Assembly: GCF_022829585.1 (NCBI RefSeq)
Contig: NZ_JAKSYC010000314.1
Location: 1-64,000 of the forward strand
Origin: Methylobacterium sp. J-026
GTDB taxonomy: Bacteria > Pseudomonadota > Alphaproteobacteria > Rhizobiales > Beijerinckiaceae
Length of the DNA stretch: 64,000 bases
Reading direction: 5' to 3'
How positions within the stretch are numbered: position 1 is the first letter of the stretch; each line of letters begins with the position of its first letter. Below, in pieces: positions 15,143 to 24,471 of the stretch. The position numbers were made by a program, and so were the translations under genes. The notes below the pieces were generated by a model. That model worked only from the letters and a program-made list of their open reading frames with translations. It was not told the DNA's origin and did no database searches.

Positions 15143-16126
15143 TCACAGCCGCGCCAGCAGCCGCTCCGCCAGCGGGTTCTCCGCCGCGAAGGCGTAGTCG
15201 ACCCGCCGCACCGTCACGGCCCGCGCCCCGGCCTGGACCAGGGCGTCGGCCAGCTCGAACACCGCGCCCTCCGGGCAGCGCAGGACGATCTCGCCCTCCG
15301 GTCCAAGCGGGGCGCCGTAGGGCAGTTCGGCCTCGTGCAGGCCCGCGAGGGTGGCGAGGTCGATCGCGCCACTCTCCGGCAGGGCGGCGCGCACCTCGCG
15401 GGTGGTGCGGGCGCGCTCCTCGGCGGCGATCCGGCCGAGCACCGTGCGCAACGCCGCCCGCTGGCCCGCGCCCCACGGGGCCTTCAGCGAGGCCACCAAG
15501 TTGGCCTCGGAGCGCAGGATGATCCCGTCCTCCAGCACCTTCAGGGCGTTGGCGGAGAGCGTCGCCCCCGTGGTGGTGATGTCGACCACGATCTCGGCCG
15601 AGCCCGCGGCGGGCGCGCCCTCGGTGGCGCCGAGGCTCTCGACGATCCGGTAATCGGCGACGCCCTTCTCGGCGAAGAACCGGCGGGTCAGGTTCACGTA
15701 TTTGGTGGCCACCCGCAGGCGCCGGCCATGGCGGGCGCGCATCCCGGCCGCGACCTCGTCGAGGTCGGACATGTCCCGGACGTCGATCCAGGCCTGGGGC
15801 ACCGCCACCACCACGGTGGCGTTGCCGAAGCCCAGCGGCGTCAGCAGCTCCACCTGGCCGCGCACGTCCGGCAGGGTCTCGCGGATCAGGTCCTCGCCGG
15901 TGATGCCGAGATGGGCCGCGCCGGAGGCGAGCTGCGCGGCGATCTCAGAGGCTGAGAGGTAGCGCACCTCGACGTCGGGGACGCCGACGAGCCGGCCCCG
16001 GTAATCGCGGGCGCCCGCTCCCTGAGCGAGCTTCAGCCCGGCCCGGCCGAAGAACGCGCTGGCGTTCTCCTGCAGGCGGCCCTTGGACGGGACGGCGAGG
16101 ATCAGCATGGTCTCGGAAGCGCTCAT
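15143..16126 (-). CDS. hisG: ATP phosphoribosyltransferase, catalytic subunit
   Basis: 327 residues, first step of histidine synthesis. The start LILAVPSKGRLQENA, the GITGEDLI loop, and the PRPP-binding EIVVDITTTGATL are diagnostic. Its partner HisZ lies directly upstream; the two overlap by four bases (ATGA). HisZ-dependent enzymes usually have a short HisG, yet this one is longer than the typical 210-230 residues, with an extra C-terminal region (about 230-327) ending FAAENPLAERLLARL. Confidence 0.92.
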   Translation of the reverse strand: MSASETMLILAVPSKGRLQENASAFFGRAGLKLAQGAGARDYRGRLVGVPDVEVRYLSASEIAAQLASGAAHLGITGEDLIRETLPDVRGQVELLTPLGFGNATVVVAVPQAWIDVRDMSDLDEVAAGMRARHGRRLRVATKYVNLTRRFFAEKGVADYRIVESLGATEGAPAAGSAEIVVDITTTGATLSANALKVLEDGIILRSEANLVASLKAPWGAGQRAALRTVLGRIAAEERARTTREVRAALPESGAIDLATLAGLHEAELPYGAPLGPEGEIVLRCPEGAVFELADALVQAGARAVTVRRVDYAFAAENPLAERLLARL

Positions 16127-17262
16127 CGTCCGGCTCCCGCCACGCGCTCGATCCAGAAGGTGCAGCCCACCGCGGGCAGCGGGACCGGGCTGCCGAGATG
16201 GCCGAGCAGGCCGTCGTAGCGGCCGCCGCCGACCAGGATCGGACCGTCGCCCTCGGTCACCTCGAAGATGAAGCCGGTGTAGTAGTCGAGGTTGCGGGCG
16301 AAGCCGCCCTGGAAGCGGAACCGCTCGATCGGCAGGCTGCGGGCCGCGATGAAGCCGATGCGCTCCTCGAACAGGTCGAGGGCGGCCGCGAGGGCGTCGT
16401 GGCGGACCTGCGCGTCGGCGACGAGCGCCCGCAGGTCGCGGGCCGCCGCGTCCGGATGGCCGGCGATCGCCCGGTAGCGGTCGAGCACGGCGCGGTTCTC
16501 GGCGTTGAGCCCGGCCCCGCCATGGGCCTGGGCTGCCGCCTTGGCGAGGAAGCGCTCGGCGATCTCCCCGGCGCTGCGGCCGCCCACCGCCGAGATCCCG
16601 GCGATGGCCAGCACGTCCTCCACGAAGGCGCGCACGCCCCGCGGGTCCTGGCCCTGGATCGCCGCCAGCAGGCCGGCATGGGGATCCTCGGGGCGCGCCC
16701 CCGCGCCGTTGGTCACGGCATCGAGGGACCGCCCGGCGGCGAGCGCCCGGAGCGTCCGCCTTTTGGCCGCCGGCGGGACCGCGAGGCCGTCGAGGAGCGC
16801 CACGGTCAGGCCCATGTCGCCGAGCCGCACGGCCGGATCGGAGCGGCCGAACAGGGCCAGCCCCTCGAGCGCGAGGCCCAGCACCTCGGCATCGGCCGCG
16901 GGCGTGTCGGTGCGCCCGATCGACTCGATCCCGGCCTGGAAGAACTCGTCGGGCTCGTCGGCGGCCAGCCGGAAGACCGGGCCGCAATAGCTGTAATCGG
17001 CCGCCTGCCCGTCGGCCTGCGCCCGGTGCAGGCGGCAGACGGGAATGGTGAATTCCGGCCGCAGGCACAGTTCGGCCCCGCCCGCGTCCTGGGTCACGAA
17101 GATCCGGCGGCGGATATCCTCGCCCGACAGTTCCAGGAACGGCTCCAGCGGCTGCAGCACCGGCGGCGTCACCGGCCGGTAGCCCGCCGCCGCCAGATGG
17201 GCGGAGAGCCGCGTGCGCGCCGCGTCCCCCGCCCCCGTCTCACCCGCCTCCGGTCGTGTCAT
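16123..17262 (-). CDS. hisZ: ATP phosphoribosyltransferase regulatory subunit HisZ
   Basis: 379 residues, a catalytically inactive relative of histidyl-tRNA synthetase that forms a complex with HisG. Class II synthetase traces are visible: LCLRPEFTIPVCRLH (motif 2 region), RNLDYYTGFIFEV and GGGRYDGLLGHLG (motif 3). In many alphaproteobacteria hisS, hisZ and hisG are adjacent; here hisS is 3.7 kb upstream, separated by three unrelated genes. Confidence 0.92.
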   Translation of the reverse strand: MTRPEAGETGAGDAARTRLSAHLAAAGYRPVTPPVLQPLEPFLELSGEDIRRRIFVTQDAGGAELCLRPEFTIPVCRLHRAQADGQAADYSYCGPVFRLAADEPDEFFQAGIESIGRTDTPAADAEVLGLALEGLALFGRSDPAVRLGDMGLTVALLDGLAVPPAAKRRTLRALAAGRSLDAVTNGAGARPEDPHAGLLAAIQGQDPRGVRAFVEDVLAIAGISAVGGRSAGEIAERFLAKAAAQAHGGAGLNAENRAVLDRYRAIAGHPDAAARDLRALVADAQVRHDALAAALDLFEERIGFIAARSLPIERFRFQGGFARNLDYYTGFIFEVTEGDGPILVGGGRYDGLLGHLGSPVPLPAVGCTFWIERVAGAGR

Positions 17263-17448
17263 CGTATCCACCTCGCGGGCGCTCTGTAGCAACCGCGCCC
17301 GGGCTTGGCGACAGCGGGCGCGGGCGTGCCGGCCCGATGCGCCCCGCAGGATCGCGCGCGGCGCGGTCCGAGGCGCGATAACCTTTACGGACCTGCAACA
17401 GCCATCGGATACACCTGCCGCTCCCGGCCCGTCATCGGTGAACGACCC

Positions 17449-19137
17449 GTGCATCTCCCCTTCCGCCTCAGAACCCAGTTCCTGGTGCTCGCCGGCCTCA
17501 GCGGGATGATCGTCATCGCGGTCGGCACCCAGGCCGCCCTGCGCGTCTGGCAGAGCACCGCGACCACCGAGGAGATCGGCGACCGGCTGTTGCCGGCCGT
17601 CGACCTCCTGGGCGATCTGCGCGCGACCATGACCCGCGTGCGCCTGGGGGCCACCCGGGTGCTCGACGAGACCGAACCCGGCGCCCTCGCCCAGGCCCGG
17701 GACCGCAACGACGCCCGGATCGCCGAGATGCAGGGCCTGATCCGGGACGTCGCCGCCCTGCTGTCGGCGAGCCCCGACACGGCCGCATCCATGACCGCCT
17801 TCACCGGGCAATGGCAGGCCTATCTGGAGGCGCAGCGCGGCACCTTCGCCCTGGCGGCCGGGGGCGAGGCCGCCCGGGCCCGGGCGGCCTTCAACGGTCC
17901 GGCCAACCGGCTGTACGACACCGCCTGGAAGAGCCTCGATGGCCTGAAGGGATCCGCGAGCCGGGCCGCCCGGGCTGCCACCGGGGCGGCCCGGGCGGCC
18001 AGCGCGACGGCGGTGACGACGATCCTGGCGGGCACCGGCCTCGGCACGGTCCTGGCGCTGGCCCTGATGGCGTGGCTCGCCCGGGACATCGCCGGGCGCG
18101 CCCTGCGGGTCGCCGCCGCCATGACGGAACTGGCCGCCGGCAACGCCGCGGTCGCCGTGCCCTGCACCGAGCGGCGCGACGAGATCGCCGAGATCGCCCG
18201 GGCCGCCCTCGGTTTCCGGGCGAGCCTGGAGCGCAACCAAGCCCTCGAGGCCGAGACCGTGCTGGCCCGGGCGGGCGCGGAGGCCCAGCGCCGGGCGGCG
18301 ATGCAGAGCATGGCCGTGGCCTTCGAGGGCAGCGTCGGCGGGGTGATCGTCGCGGTGACGGACGCCGTCGCCCAGCTCCAGACCACGGCCGGAGGCATGA
18401 GCGCGATCGCCGCCCGGGCCTCGGCCCGGTCGGGGGGCGTCGCCCGGGCGGCCGAGGACGCCGCCGGCAATGTCGGCACGGTGGCGGCCGCCGCCGAGCA
18501 GCTCGGCGCCTCGGTCCAGGAGATCGGCCGGCAGGTCCAGGCTTCGGCCAGCATGGCGCAGGGGGCGGTCGCGGAATCCGGCCAGACCGCGGCCCTCGTG
18601 GAGGACCTCAGCGCCGCCGCGTCCCGGATCGGCGACGTGGTCGCGCTCATCTCCGGCATCGCGGCCCAGACCAACCTCCTGGCCCTCAACGCGACCATCG
18701 AGGCGGCCCGGGCCGGGTCCGCCGGCCGGGGCTTCGCCGTGGTCGCCTCCGAGGTGAAGGCGCTCGCCGAGCAGACCACCCGGGCCACCGCGGAGATCAC
18801 CGGGCAGATCGGCCGGATCCAGGCCTCCACCGGCCAGGCCGTCGGGGCGATCGGCTCGATCACCGCCCGCATCCAGGAGATCAGCGGCGTGGCGACCTCG
18901 ATCGCCGCCGCCGTGGAGCAGCAGGGTGCGGCCACCCAGGAAATCGTCCGCAACGTGTCGGAGGCCGCGGCCGGGACCAGCGCGGTGACCGGCAACGTCG
19001 CGGGCCTGGCGGGCGCCGCCGACGAGACCGGTGCCGCCGCCGCCCAGGTCCTGGCCTCGGCGCAGGCCCTGTCGCGGGAATCGGGGCAGCTCGGCGCCGC
19101 CGTGGGGCAGTTCCTGTCCGGCCTGCGGGCGGCCTGA
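17449..19137 (+). CDS. Methyl-accepting chemotaxis protein
   Basis: 562 residues. Membrane segments at about residues 10-30 and 185-208 enclose a helical periplasmic sensor of about 150 residues; a HAMP region (about 210-260) and the signalling domain follow. The hairpin tip is canonical (QTNLLALNATIEAARAG, then GRGFAVVASEVKALAEQT). The GTG at 17449 puts the first membrane segment in the right place. The ligand is unknown and no other che genes are nearby. It is divergent from hisZ and followed by a secreted phosphatase, with the two splitting the his locus. Confidence 0.9.
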   Translation: MHLPFRLRTQFLVLAGLSGMIVIAVGTQAALRVWQSTATTEEIGDRLLPAVDLLGDLRATMTRVRLGATRVLDETEPGALAQARDRNDARIAEMQGLIRDVAALLSASPDTAASMTAFTGQWQAYLEAQRGTFALAAGGEAARARAAFNGPANRLYDTAWKSLDGLKGSASRAARAATGAARAASATAVTTILAGTGLGTVLALALMAWLARDIAGRALRVAAAMTELAAGNAAVAVPCTERRDEIAEIARAALGFRASLERNQALEAETVLARAGAEAQRRAAMQSMAVAFEGSVGGVIVAVTDAVAQLQTTAGGMSAIAARASARSGGVARAAEDAAGNVGTVAAAAEQLGASVQEIGRQVQASASMAQGAVAESGQTAALVEDLSAAASRIGDVVALISGIAAQTNLLALNATIEAARAGSAGRGFAVVASEVKALAEQTTRATAEITGQIGRIQASTGQAVGAIGSITARIQEISGVATSIAAAVEQQGAATQEIVRNVSEAAAGTSAVTGNVAGLAGAADETGAAAAQVLASAQALSRESGQLGAAVGQFLSGLRAA

Positions 19138-19185
19138 GCCCGGGCCGCCGCGGATCATGCCAGGCGGGGACGGGCGCGAACCGTG

Positions 19186-20496
19186 ATGGCGCGGAGGATC
19201 CCGCAGGCGCCCGGCCGGGGGCGGGGCCCGAGCGGCGCATTCCTGTGCACCGTGTCCGTTTGCGTCGCCCTCGCGATCCTCCTGTCGGCGCAGGCTCCCC
19301 TCCGGGCCGAGCCCCGGCTGGAGCGGGTGGTGACGGTCTCCCGCCACGGGGTGCGCGCACCGACCGCCGCGCCGGCCGCGCTGGAGGCCCGGACCGGCCG
19401 GCCCTGGCCGGCCTTTCCCGTCGAGCCGGGCGAAATGACGCCGCACGGCGCCGAGGCGCTGTCCCGGATGGGGGCCTACCTGCGGAGCGTCTATGCCCGG
19501 GCCGAGCTTCTGCCCGAGACCGGTTGCCCGCCGCCCAACGCCGTGCAGGTCTGGGCGGACGGCGCCACGAACCGCACCCTCCGGAGCGGGCAGGTCCTGG
19601 CCGAGGCCGTCGCGCCGGGTTGCGGCCTCGTCGCCCGTCACGGGCCGGTGGGCGCCTCCGATCCGGTCTTCGACGGCGGTCGCGTCTGTCCCCTGGATCC
19701 GGCCGCGGCCCTGGCGGCGGTGCAGGCGCGGACGGCCGGGGGGACCGCGGTGACCGACAGGGCGTCCGAGAAGGCCATCGCGGCGCTGAAGCGGATCCTG
19801 GGTCCTGCCGCCTGCAAGGCGGTCCCGGCGGCCTGCCTCGACGGCCCGAGCACGCTGGGGGCCACGCCCACCGGGCCGAAGATCGAGGGTCCGCTGGCGC
19901 TGGCCGCCGCCGTGTCGGAGAACCTGCTCCTGGAATACGCCCAGGGCCTGCCGGCCGATCAGGTGGCCTGGGGGCAGGGCACCCCCGAGACCCTGGCGGC
20001 ACTGCTGCCCGCGCATCGGCGGGCGGCCGATCTCCTGCACCGGACGCCCGAGATCGCCGCGTTCCACGGGGCGACGCTGCTGCGGATGCTCGCGGACCTG
20101 CTGCAGGGCGTGGTGCCCCGGGGACTCGGCGTGCCGCCGCTCGGGGCGAGCGCGCGCCTCGTCGTGCTGGCCGGCCACGACACCACCCTGTCGACCCTGT
20201 CGGGCGCCCTCGGCCTCGGCTGGTCGCTCCCGGGGCAGCCGGACCCGACGGCCCCCGGCGCCACCCTCGCCTTCGAGGTCTGGCGCAGTCCGGAGACCAG
20301 CGCGCGGACGATCCGGGTCCGGATCTACGCCCAGACCCTCGACCAGCTGCGCTCGGCCCGGCCGCTCGGTCCCCTCGACCCGCCGGTCTCGCTGCCGCTG
20401 ACGATCGGGATCTGCCCGGCGCGGGACGGCGGCTGCGATCTGGAGACGTTCGTCGCCAAGGTCCGCGCCGCGCTGCCGCCCGTGTGCGTCCGGTAA
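19186..20496 (+). CDS. Histidine acid phosphatase (phytase / glucose-1-phosphatase type)
   Basis: 436 residues with a signal peptide (CVALAILLSAQAPLRA). The catalytic RHGVRAP is close to the mature N-terminus and the proton donor motif is GHDTTLS, which places it in branch 2 of the histidine phosphatase superfamily with AppA and Agp. It has six to eight Cys, as expected for a periplasmic enzyme of this group. It would release phosphate from sugar phosphates or phytate; the substrate cannot be told from sequence. It starts 48 bases after the chemoreceptor. Confidence 0.9.
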   Translation: MARRIPQAPGRGRGPSGAFLCTVSVCVALAILLSAQAPLRAEPRLERVVTVSRHGVRAPTAAPAALEARTGRPWPAFPVEPGEMTPHGAEALSRMGAYLRSVYARAELLPETGCPPPNAVQVWADGATNRTLRSGQVLAEAVAPGCGLVARHGPVGASDPVFDGGRVCPLDPAAALAAVQARTAGGTAVTDRASEKAIAALKRILGPAACKAVPAACLDGPSTLGATPTGPKIEGPLALAAAVSENLLLEYAQGLPADQVAWGQGTPETLAALLPAHRRAADLLHRTPEIAAFHGATLLRMLADLLQGVVPRGLGVPPLGASARLVVLAGHDTTLSTLSGALGLGWSLPGQPDPTAPGATLAFEVWRSPETSARTIRVRIYAQTLDQLRSARPLGPLDPPVSLPLTIGICPARDGGCDLETFVAKVRAALPPVCVR

Positions 20497-20509
20497 CGCA
20501 TCGTCCGGG

Positions 20510-20628
20510 TTTCGAAAGGGCCAGCCCTTTCGCGGGTCCAGGGCAGGGCCCTGGTCTCGGGCGAAGCCCGAATTTCAGGGGCTCCGCCCCCGAACCCCTG
20601 CCCAAGGGCTCGCTCTTGGGAAACCCCG
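20510..20628. repeat. Dispersed repeat family A, copy 3
   Basis: Hairpins GAAAGGGCCAGCCCTTTC, CAGGGCAGGGCCCTG and CAGGGGCTCCGCCCC-CG. It lies between convergent genes, as do copies 1, 2 and 5. Confidence 0.8.
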
Positions 20629-20648
20629 GATCTTCGCCGGCCCGACTT

Positions 20649-20903
20649 TCAGAGCGGGCGGATGCTTCCGAGCCGCGCTCCGCGGGGCCGACGGCCGGGC
20701 TTGCGCCGGGTCAGCGCGCTGAGCGCGGGGCCCGCGGCGACGCCGGTGCTGAGGATGGGGGCGCTCCCGGTGCCGGGCGTCGCAACCGCCACGGCGCTGG
20801 GCAGCCGGTCGGGGATCGGGCGGGCCGCCGAGGCCGGCGCCGCGCAGGCGATGAGCAGGGCGGCCGACAGGATCAGGGGCTTGACCGTCGTCTTGGCACG
20901 CAT
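20649..20903 (-). CDS. Small secreted hypothetical protein
   Basis: 84 residues. A clear signal peptide (LILSAALLIACAAPASA) is followed by about 58 residues ending in a strongly basic tail (RRKPGRRPRGARLG). No family recognised. It is 68 bases downstream of hisS on the same strand and may be co-transcribed. Confidence 0.6.
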   Translation of the reverse strand: MRAKTTVKPLILSAALLIACAAPASAARPIPDRLPSAVAVATPGTGSAPILSTGVAAGPALSALTRRKPGRRPRGARLGSIRPL

Positions 20904-20971
20904 CCCCGGGGTCTCCCTGCCGACAGGGTCGCGGCATCGACGGGGAACAACGCTGTCGAAGCTCGGGCGTT

Positions 20972-22495
20972 TCAACCCGCGGTCGAGGGAAAGTGCCGAG
21001 CCAGCACGGCGCGGACCTGCGCCACCAGATCGGCCTCCGGGCACGAGATCTGTGCGGGCCGGGCCGCCTTCCACTCGGCGTTGCTGGCGATGGAATCCGC
21101 CGCCCGGGCGCCCTCGATCAGGTCCTTGATCTGGACCTCGCCGGCCAGCCGCTCGTTCGAGCCCTGGATGACCGCCGCAGGCGCGCGGCGGCGGTCGGCG
21201 TATTTCATCTGCGCCTTCATGCCGGCGGCGCCGAGATAGAGCTCGGCCCGGATCCCGTCCGCCCGCAGGAGCGCCACCAGCCGCTGGTAATCGGCCATGT
21301 TCTCCCGGTCGAGGACCAGCACCACCACCGGCCCGGGGGTCTCGGCGCCGGCGAGCAGGGGGCTGCCCACCAGCTGCAGGGCCGAGAACAGGCGCGAGAC
21401 CCCGATCGAGAAGCCGGCGGCCGGCACCGGCTCGGCCCGGAAGCGGCCGACCAGCCCGTCGTAGCGTCCGCCGCCCGCCACCGAGCCGAAGCGCACGGTC
21501 TGGCCGTCCTCGTTGGTGACCGGGAAGGTCAGCTCGGCCTCGTAGACCGGGCCCGTGTAGTATTCGAGCCCGCGCACCACGCTCGGATCGGCCCGGATGA
21601 CCTCGTGCCCGTAGCCGGCGGCGGCGCAGAGGCGCATGATCGCGTGCAGCTCGGCGATGCCCTCCCGGCCGGTCTCCGAATCGCCGACCGCGTCGTGCCA
21701 GCCCGCGAAGAACTTTTCCCAGAACGCCACCTTGTCGGCGCCGTCGCCCGCGTCGGCCTGGAAAGACACGTAGGCCAGGATCCGCCCGATCGCCGCCGTG
21801 TCGAGGCCCGCGCCCCTGGTGAAGTCGCCGCTCTCGTCCTTGCGGCCGGCGCCGAGCAGGTCGCGCACCCCGTCGACGCCCAGCCGGTCGAGCTTGTCGA
21901 TCGCCCGCAGCACGGTGAGGCGCTGGCCGGCGCGGTCGTCGCCCGCGAGCCCCGCGGCCTCCATCACGCCGTCGAGCACCTTGCGGTTGTTGACCTTGAC
22001 CACGTACCGGCCGCCGAGCCCGAGCCGGTCGAGGGTGTCGGCCATCAGCATGCAGATCTCGGCATCGGCCGCGACGCTGCCCGCGCCGACGATGTCGGCG
22101 TCGAACTGCATGAACTGGCGGAAGCGGCCCGGCCCCGGCTTCTCGTTGCGGAACACGTAGCCGGCCCGGAAGCTGCGGTAGGGTTTCGGCAGGGCGTCGA
22201 AATGCTCGGCCACGAACCGGGCGAGCGGCGCCGTGAGGTCGTAGCGGAGCGACAGCCACGCTTCGTCGTCGTCCTGGAACGAGAACACCCCCGCGTTCGG
22301 GCGGTCGAGATCGGGCAGGAACTTGCCGAGCGCCTCGGTGTACTCGACGAAGGGGGTCTCCAGGGCCTCGAACCCGTAGAGCTCGAAGCTCTTGCGGATC
22401 GTCTCCAGCATCCGGTGCTGCGCGGCGATCTCGTCGGCGCGCCGGTCGACGAAGCCGCGCGGCAGGCGGGGTTTCAGGGTCTCAGGCTTGGACAT
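20972..22495 (-). CDS. hisS: Histidyl-tRNA synthetase
   Basis: 507 residues. Class II motifs: FRNEKPGPGRFRQFMQFDADI (motif 2), histidine-specific LEYYTGPVYEAEL, and AGGGRYDGLVGRF (motif 3); an anticodon-binding domain forms the C-terminus. It is longer than the usual bacterial enzyme (about 420), which fits the eukaryote-like form found in many alphaproteobacteria. It charges tRNA-His. The order hisS ... hisZ-hisG on one strand shows the remains of a his cluster. Confidence 0.95.
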   Translation of the reverse strand: MSKPETLKPRLPRGFVDRRADEIAAQHRMLETIRKSFELYGFEALETPFVEYTEALGKFLPDLDRPNAGVFSFQDDDEAWLSLRYDLTAPLARFVAEHFDALPKPYRSFRAGYVFRNEKPGPGRFRQFMQFDADIVGAGSVAADAEICMLMADTLDRLGLGGRYVVKVNNRKVLDGVMEAAGLAGDDRAGQRLTVLRAIDKLDRLGVDGVRDLLGAGRKDESGDFTRGAGLDTAAIGRILAYVSFQADAGDGADKVAFWEKFFAGWHDAVGDSETGREGIAELHAIMRLCAAAGYGHEVIRADPSVVRGLEYYTGPVYEAELTFPVTNEDGQTVRFGSVAGGGRYDGLVGRFRAEPVPAAGFSIGVSRLFSALQLVGSPLLAGAETPGPVVVLVLDRENMADYQRLVALLRADGIRAELYLGAAGMKAQMKYADRRRAPAAVIQGSNERLAGEVQIKDLIEGARAADSIASNAEWKAARPAQISCPEADLVAQVRAVLARHFPSTAG

Positions 22496-22624
22496 GGGAT
22501 CGTGTTCGCTTCCCGTGGACCCGGAGCCCGGATCCGGTGTGAGTCGTCCCCGGCACGGCGGAGATCCTGGGGCCGGGCTCTACAGCATCGGGCCGGATAC
22601 CGGAACCGGCACCGGGCGCTAGCT

Positions 22625-22865
22625 TTTTGACGGACATCGTCTTTTTCCGAAGGCCGGCAGCCACCGTGCGGGACGAGGCGCCGGAGCGTGTTTCCGCGTG
22701 TTCCCGGTCCTTCGATCAGGACGGATCCTGTCCTTAGCCAGTGATCCTCGGCCCGTGATGGTTTCGAACGGTCCCGGACATTTCGCGGGTGCGGGGCGCA
22801 AACCCTGCGAAAGCCTCGGGGCTCTGCCCCGGGACCCCGCCAAAGGGATGATCCCTCTGGAATCC
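22625..22865. repeat. Dispersed repeat family A, copy 4 (long form, inverted relative to copy 1)
   Basis: The core at 22760-22865 has GGTTTCGAACGGTCCCGGAC, CTCGGGGCTCTGCCCCG and CAAAGGGATGATCCCTCTGG. The preceding 130 bases share CCGAAGGCCGGCAGCC and GTCCTTCGATCAGGA with the flank of copy 1, in the matching inverted orientation. It occupies most of the 493-bp gap between hisS and the SDR gene; nothing else is seen there. Confidence 0.7.
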
Positions 22866-22988
22866 ACGGGGTTGGGTCGACGTGCAAGCCTGGCCGGCCG
22901 GCTATCGCGCTCCCCGCCCTCGTCCTTGGGGATTCGGCGAACCTTCGCGGGCGCGGCCGGTTGATCCGGCCGGATCGTCGAGGACACC

Positions 22989-23675
22989 ATGAACCCATCG
23001 CAGAAGAGCGCGCTGATCGTCGGGGCCTCCCGGGGCCTGGGGCTCGGCCTCGTCGAGACCTTCCTGGGGCGCGGCTGGCGGGTCACCGCCACCCAGCGCA
23101 CGCCGTCCCCCGACTTGGGGCGGCTGGATTCCGAGGCGCTGCGCGTCGAGACCGCCGATATCGACGACGATGCCGGCGTCGCCGCCCTGCACGACCGCCT
23201 GGCCTCGGAGCGCTTCGACCTGATCTTCGTGGTGGCCGGCGTCGCCACGCAGGCCCACGACCCGCTGCACGCGGTGCCCCGGGATGTCGCCGCGCAGGTC
23301 TATCTCACGAATGCTGTCAGCCCGATCCGCTTCGCGGAGGCGTTCCGCGACCGCCTCGCCCCCGGCGGCAGCCTCGCCCTGATGAGCTCGATCCTCGGCA
23401 GCGTCAGCCTGAACGAGACGGGCGGCTGGGAGACGTACCGGGCCAGCAAGGCGGCGCTGAACACCCTGGCGCGCAGCTTCGAGATCCGCCACCGGGCCGA
23501 GAACCTGTCGGTGCTGATCCTGCACCCCGGCTGGGTCCGCACCGAGATGGGCGGGACGGAGGCCGATCTCGACGTGGCCACGAGCGTCACCGGCCTCGCC
23601 GACGTGATTGCGGCGGCGCTCGGCCGGCCGGGCGCCCACTATCTCGACTACCGGGGCGAGACACTGCCCTGGTGA
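22989..23675 (+). CDS. Short-chain dehydrogenase/reductase
   Basis: 228 residues, one Rossmann domain. The cofactor motif is GASRGLGLG (15-23), followed by VAGVA at the end of strand 4, the catalytic Ser in LMSSILGS and YRASK (catalytic Tyr and Lys) with AALNTLARS after it. The close match of the C-terminus (LHPGWVRTEMGG) fits the C-factor/sniffer-like subgroup of atypically short SDRs. The substrate cannot be inferred. It converges on a small basic protein gene 13 bases away. Confidence 0.88.
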   Translation: MNPSQKSALIVGASRGLGLGLVETFLGRGWRVTATQRTPSPDLGRLDSEALRVETADIDDDAGVAALHDRLASERFDLIFVVAGVATQAHDPLHAVPRDVAAQVYLTNAVSPIRFAEAFRDRLAPGGSLALMSSILGSVSLNETGGWETYRASKAALNTLARSFEIRHRAENLSVLILHPGWVRTEMGGTEADLDVATSVTGLADVIAAALGRPGAHYLDYRGETLPW

Positions 23676-23688
23676 GGACCGGATCGGC

Positions 23689-24042
23689 TCAGCGGCGCGG
23701 GTCCATCGGGCGGATGCGCCGCTCGATCACCACGGTCGGCCGGGTGCGCCGCTCGACCACGACGGTGCGCGGCGCCCGGCTCGGGCTCGCATGGGTCAGG
23801 ATCCGCTCCGGCACGCGCTCCGGCTTCGCCGTCTTGGCGGCCAGGACGTGGGGGCGGACCTCGTCGGCCGGGAGGCCGATCAGGCCCGCGGCGATCTCGA
23901 CCTGCTGCTCGACATCGTCGGCGAGGTCCTGGGCGGCCGCGACCGCCTCGTTGATCGTGGGCGGCTCGCGGCGCACCCGGATCGGCGGCAGGTCGGCGAA
24001 GCTCTTCTGCGTCTTCTTCACGGGGCGACTCGCAGTCTTCAT
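23689..24042 (-). CDS. Small basic hypothetical protein
   Basis: 117 residues, no signal peptide. A basic N-terminus (KTASRPVKKTQKS), a central acidic helix (INEAVAAAQDLADDVEQQVEIAAGLIGL) that looks like a dimerising or adaptor helix, and a C-terminal repeat of basic beta-like units (VVVERRTRP, VVIERRIRP). No family recognised. The composition suggests a nucleic-acid or membrane-surface binding protein, but this is conjecture. Confidence 0.65.
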   Translation of the reverse strand: MKTASRPVKKTQKSFADLPPIRVRREPPTINEAVAAAQDLADDVEQQVEIAAGLIGLPADEVRPHVLAAKTAKPERVPERILTHASPSRAPRTVVVERRTRPTVVIERRIRPMDPRR

Positions 24043-24471
24043 GGGACAGACATAGCGCCTTCCGGGCCGGTTGTGCAGTGCATCAAAAGCCCGTGACCGG
24101 CATTCCGGGCACATGGCTGACGGACCGTTGCCGCCGCGATGGGCACCAGGACGCCGACGCTGTCGAGCCCGTGGGCACGATCGCGCCGAATCGCCCCGGC
24201 GGAGGGCGGATGCGACATAGGAGCGCAGGGCGGGCGGCGCAACGGTTCCGCCCCGCCACGGCGATCTCCCCAGAGATCCCGAAGGCCCCCCGGGGTCCGG
24301 CCTCCCGCCCGGACGAGGGCTATCGGCCTCCGGGACGAGACGATGCCCCCCGGAGATTGAGCGTATCGTCCGGTTCCCGGGTCGGGAACGACGCCCGCGG
24401 CCTCCGGCGCGCATCGACTTTTTTCCGGACGGCGGACACCAGCATTCAGGATGATGCCCTAGGATGGCCGC
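24043..24471. other. Non-coding gap between divergent genes
   Basis: 429 bases with no credible gene on either strand and no repeat family member. It must hold the divergent promoters of the small basic protein and the NlpC/P60 gene; a T-run (CTTTTTTCC) near 24419 is the only local AT-rich spot. Confidence 0.5.
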
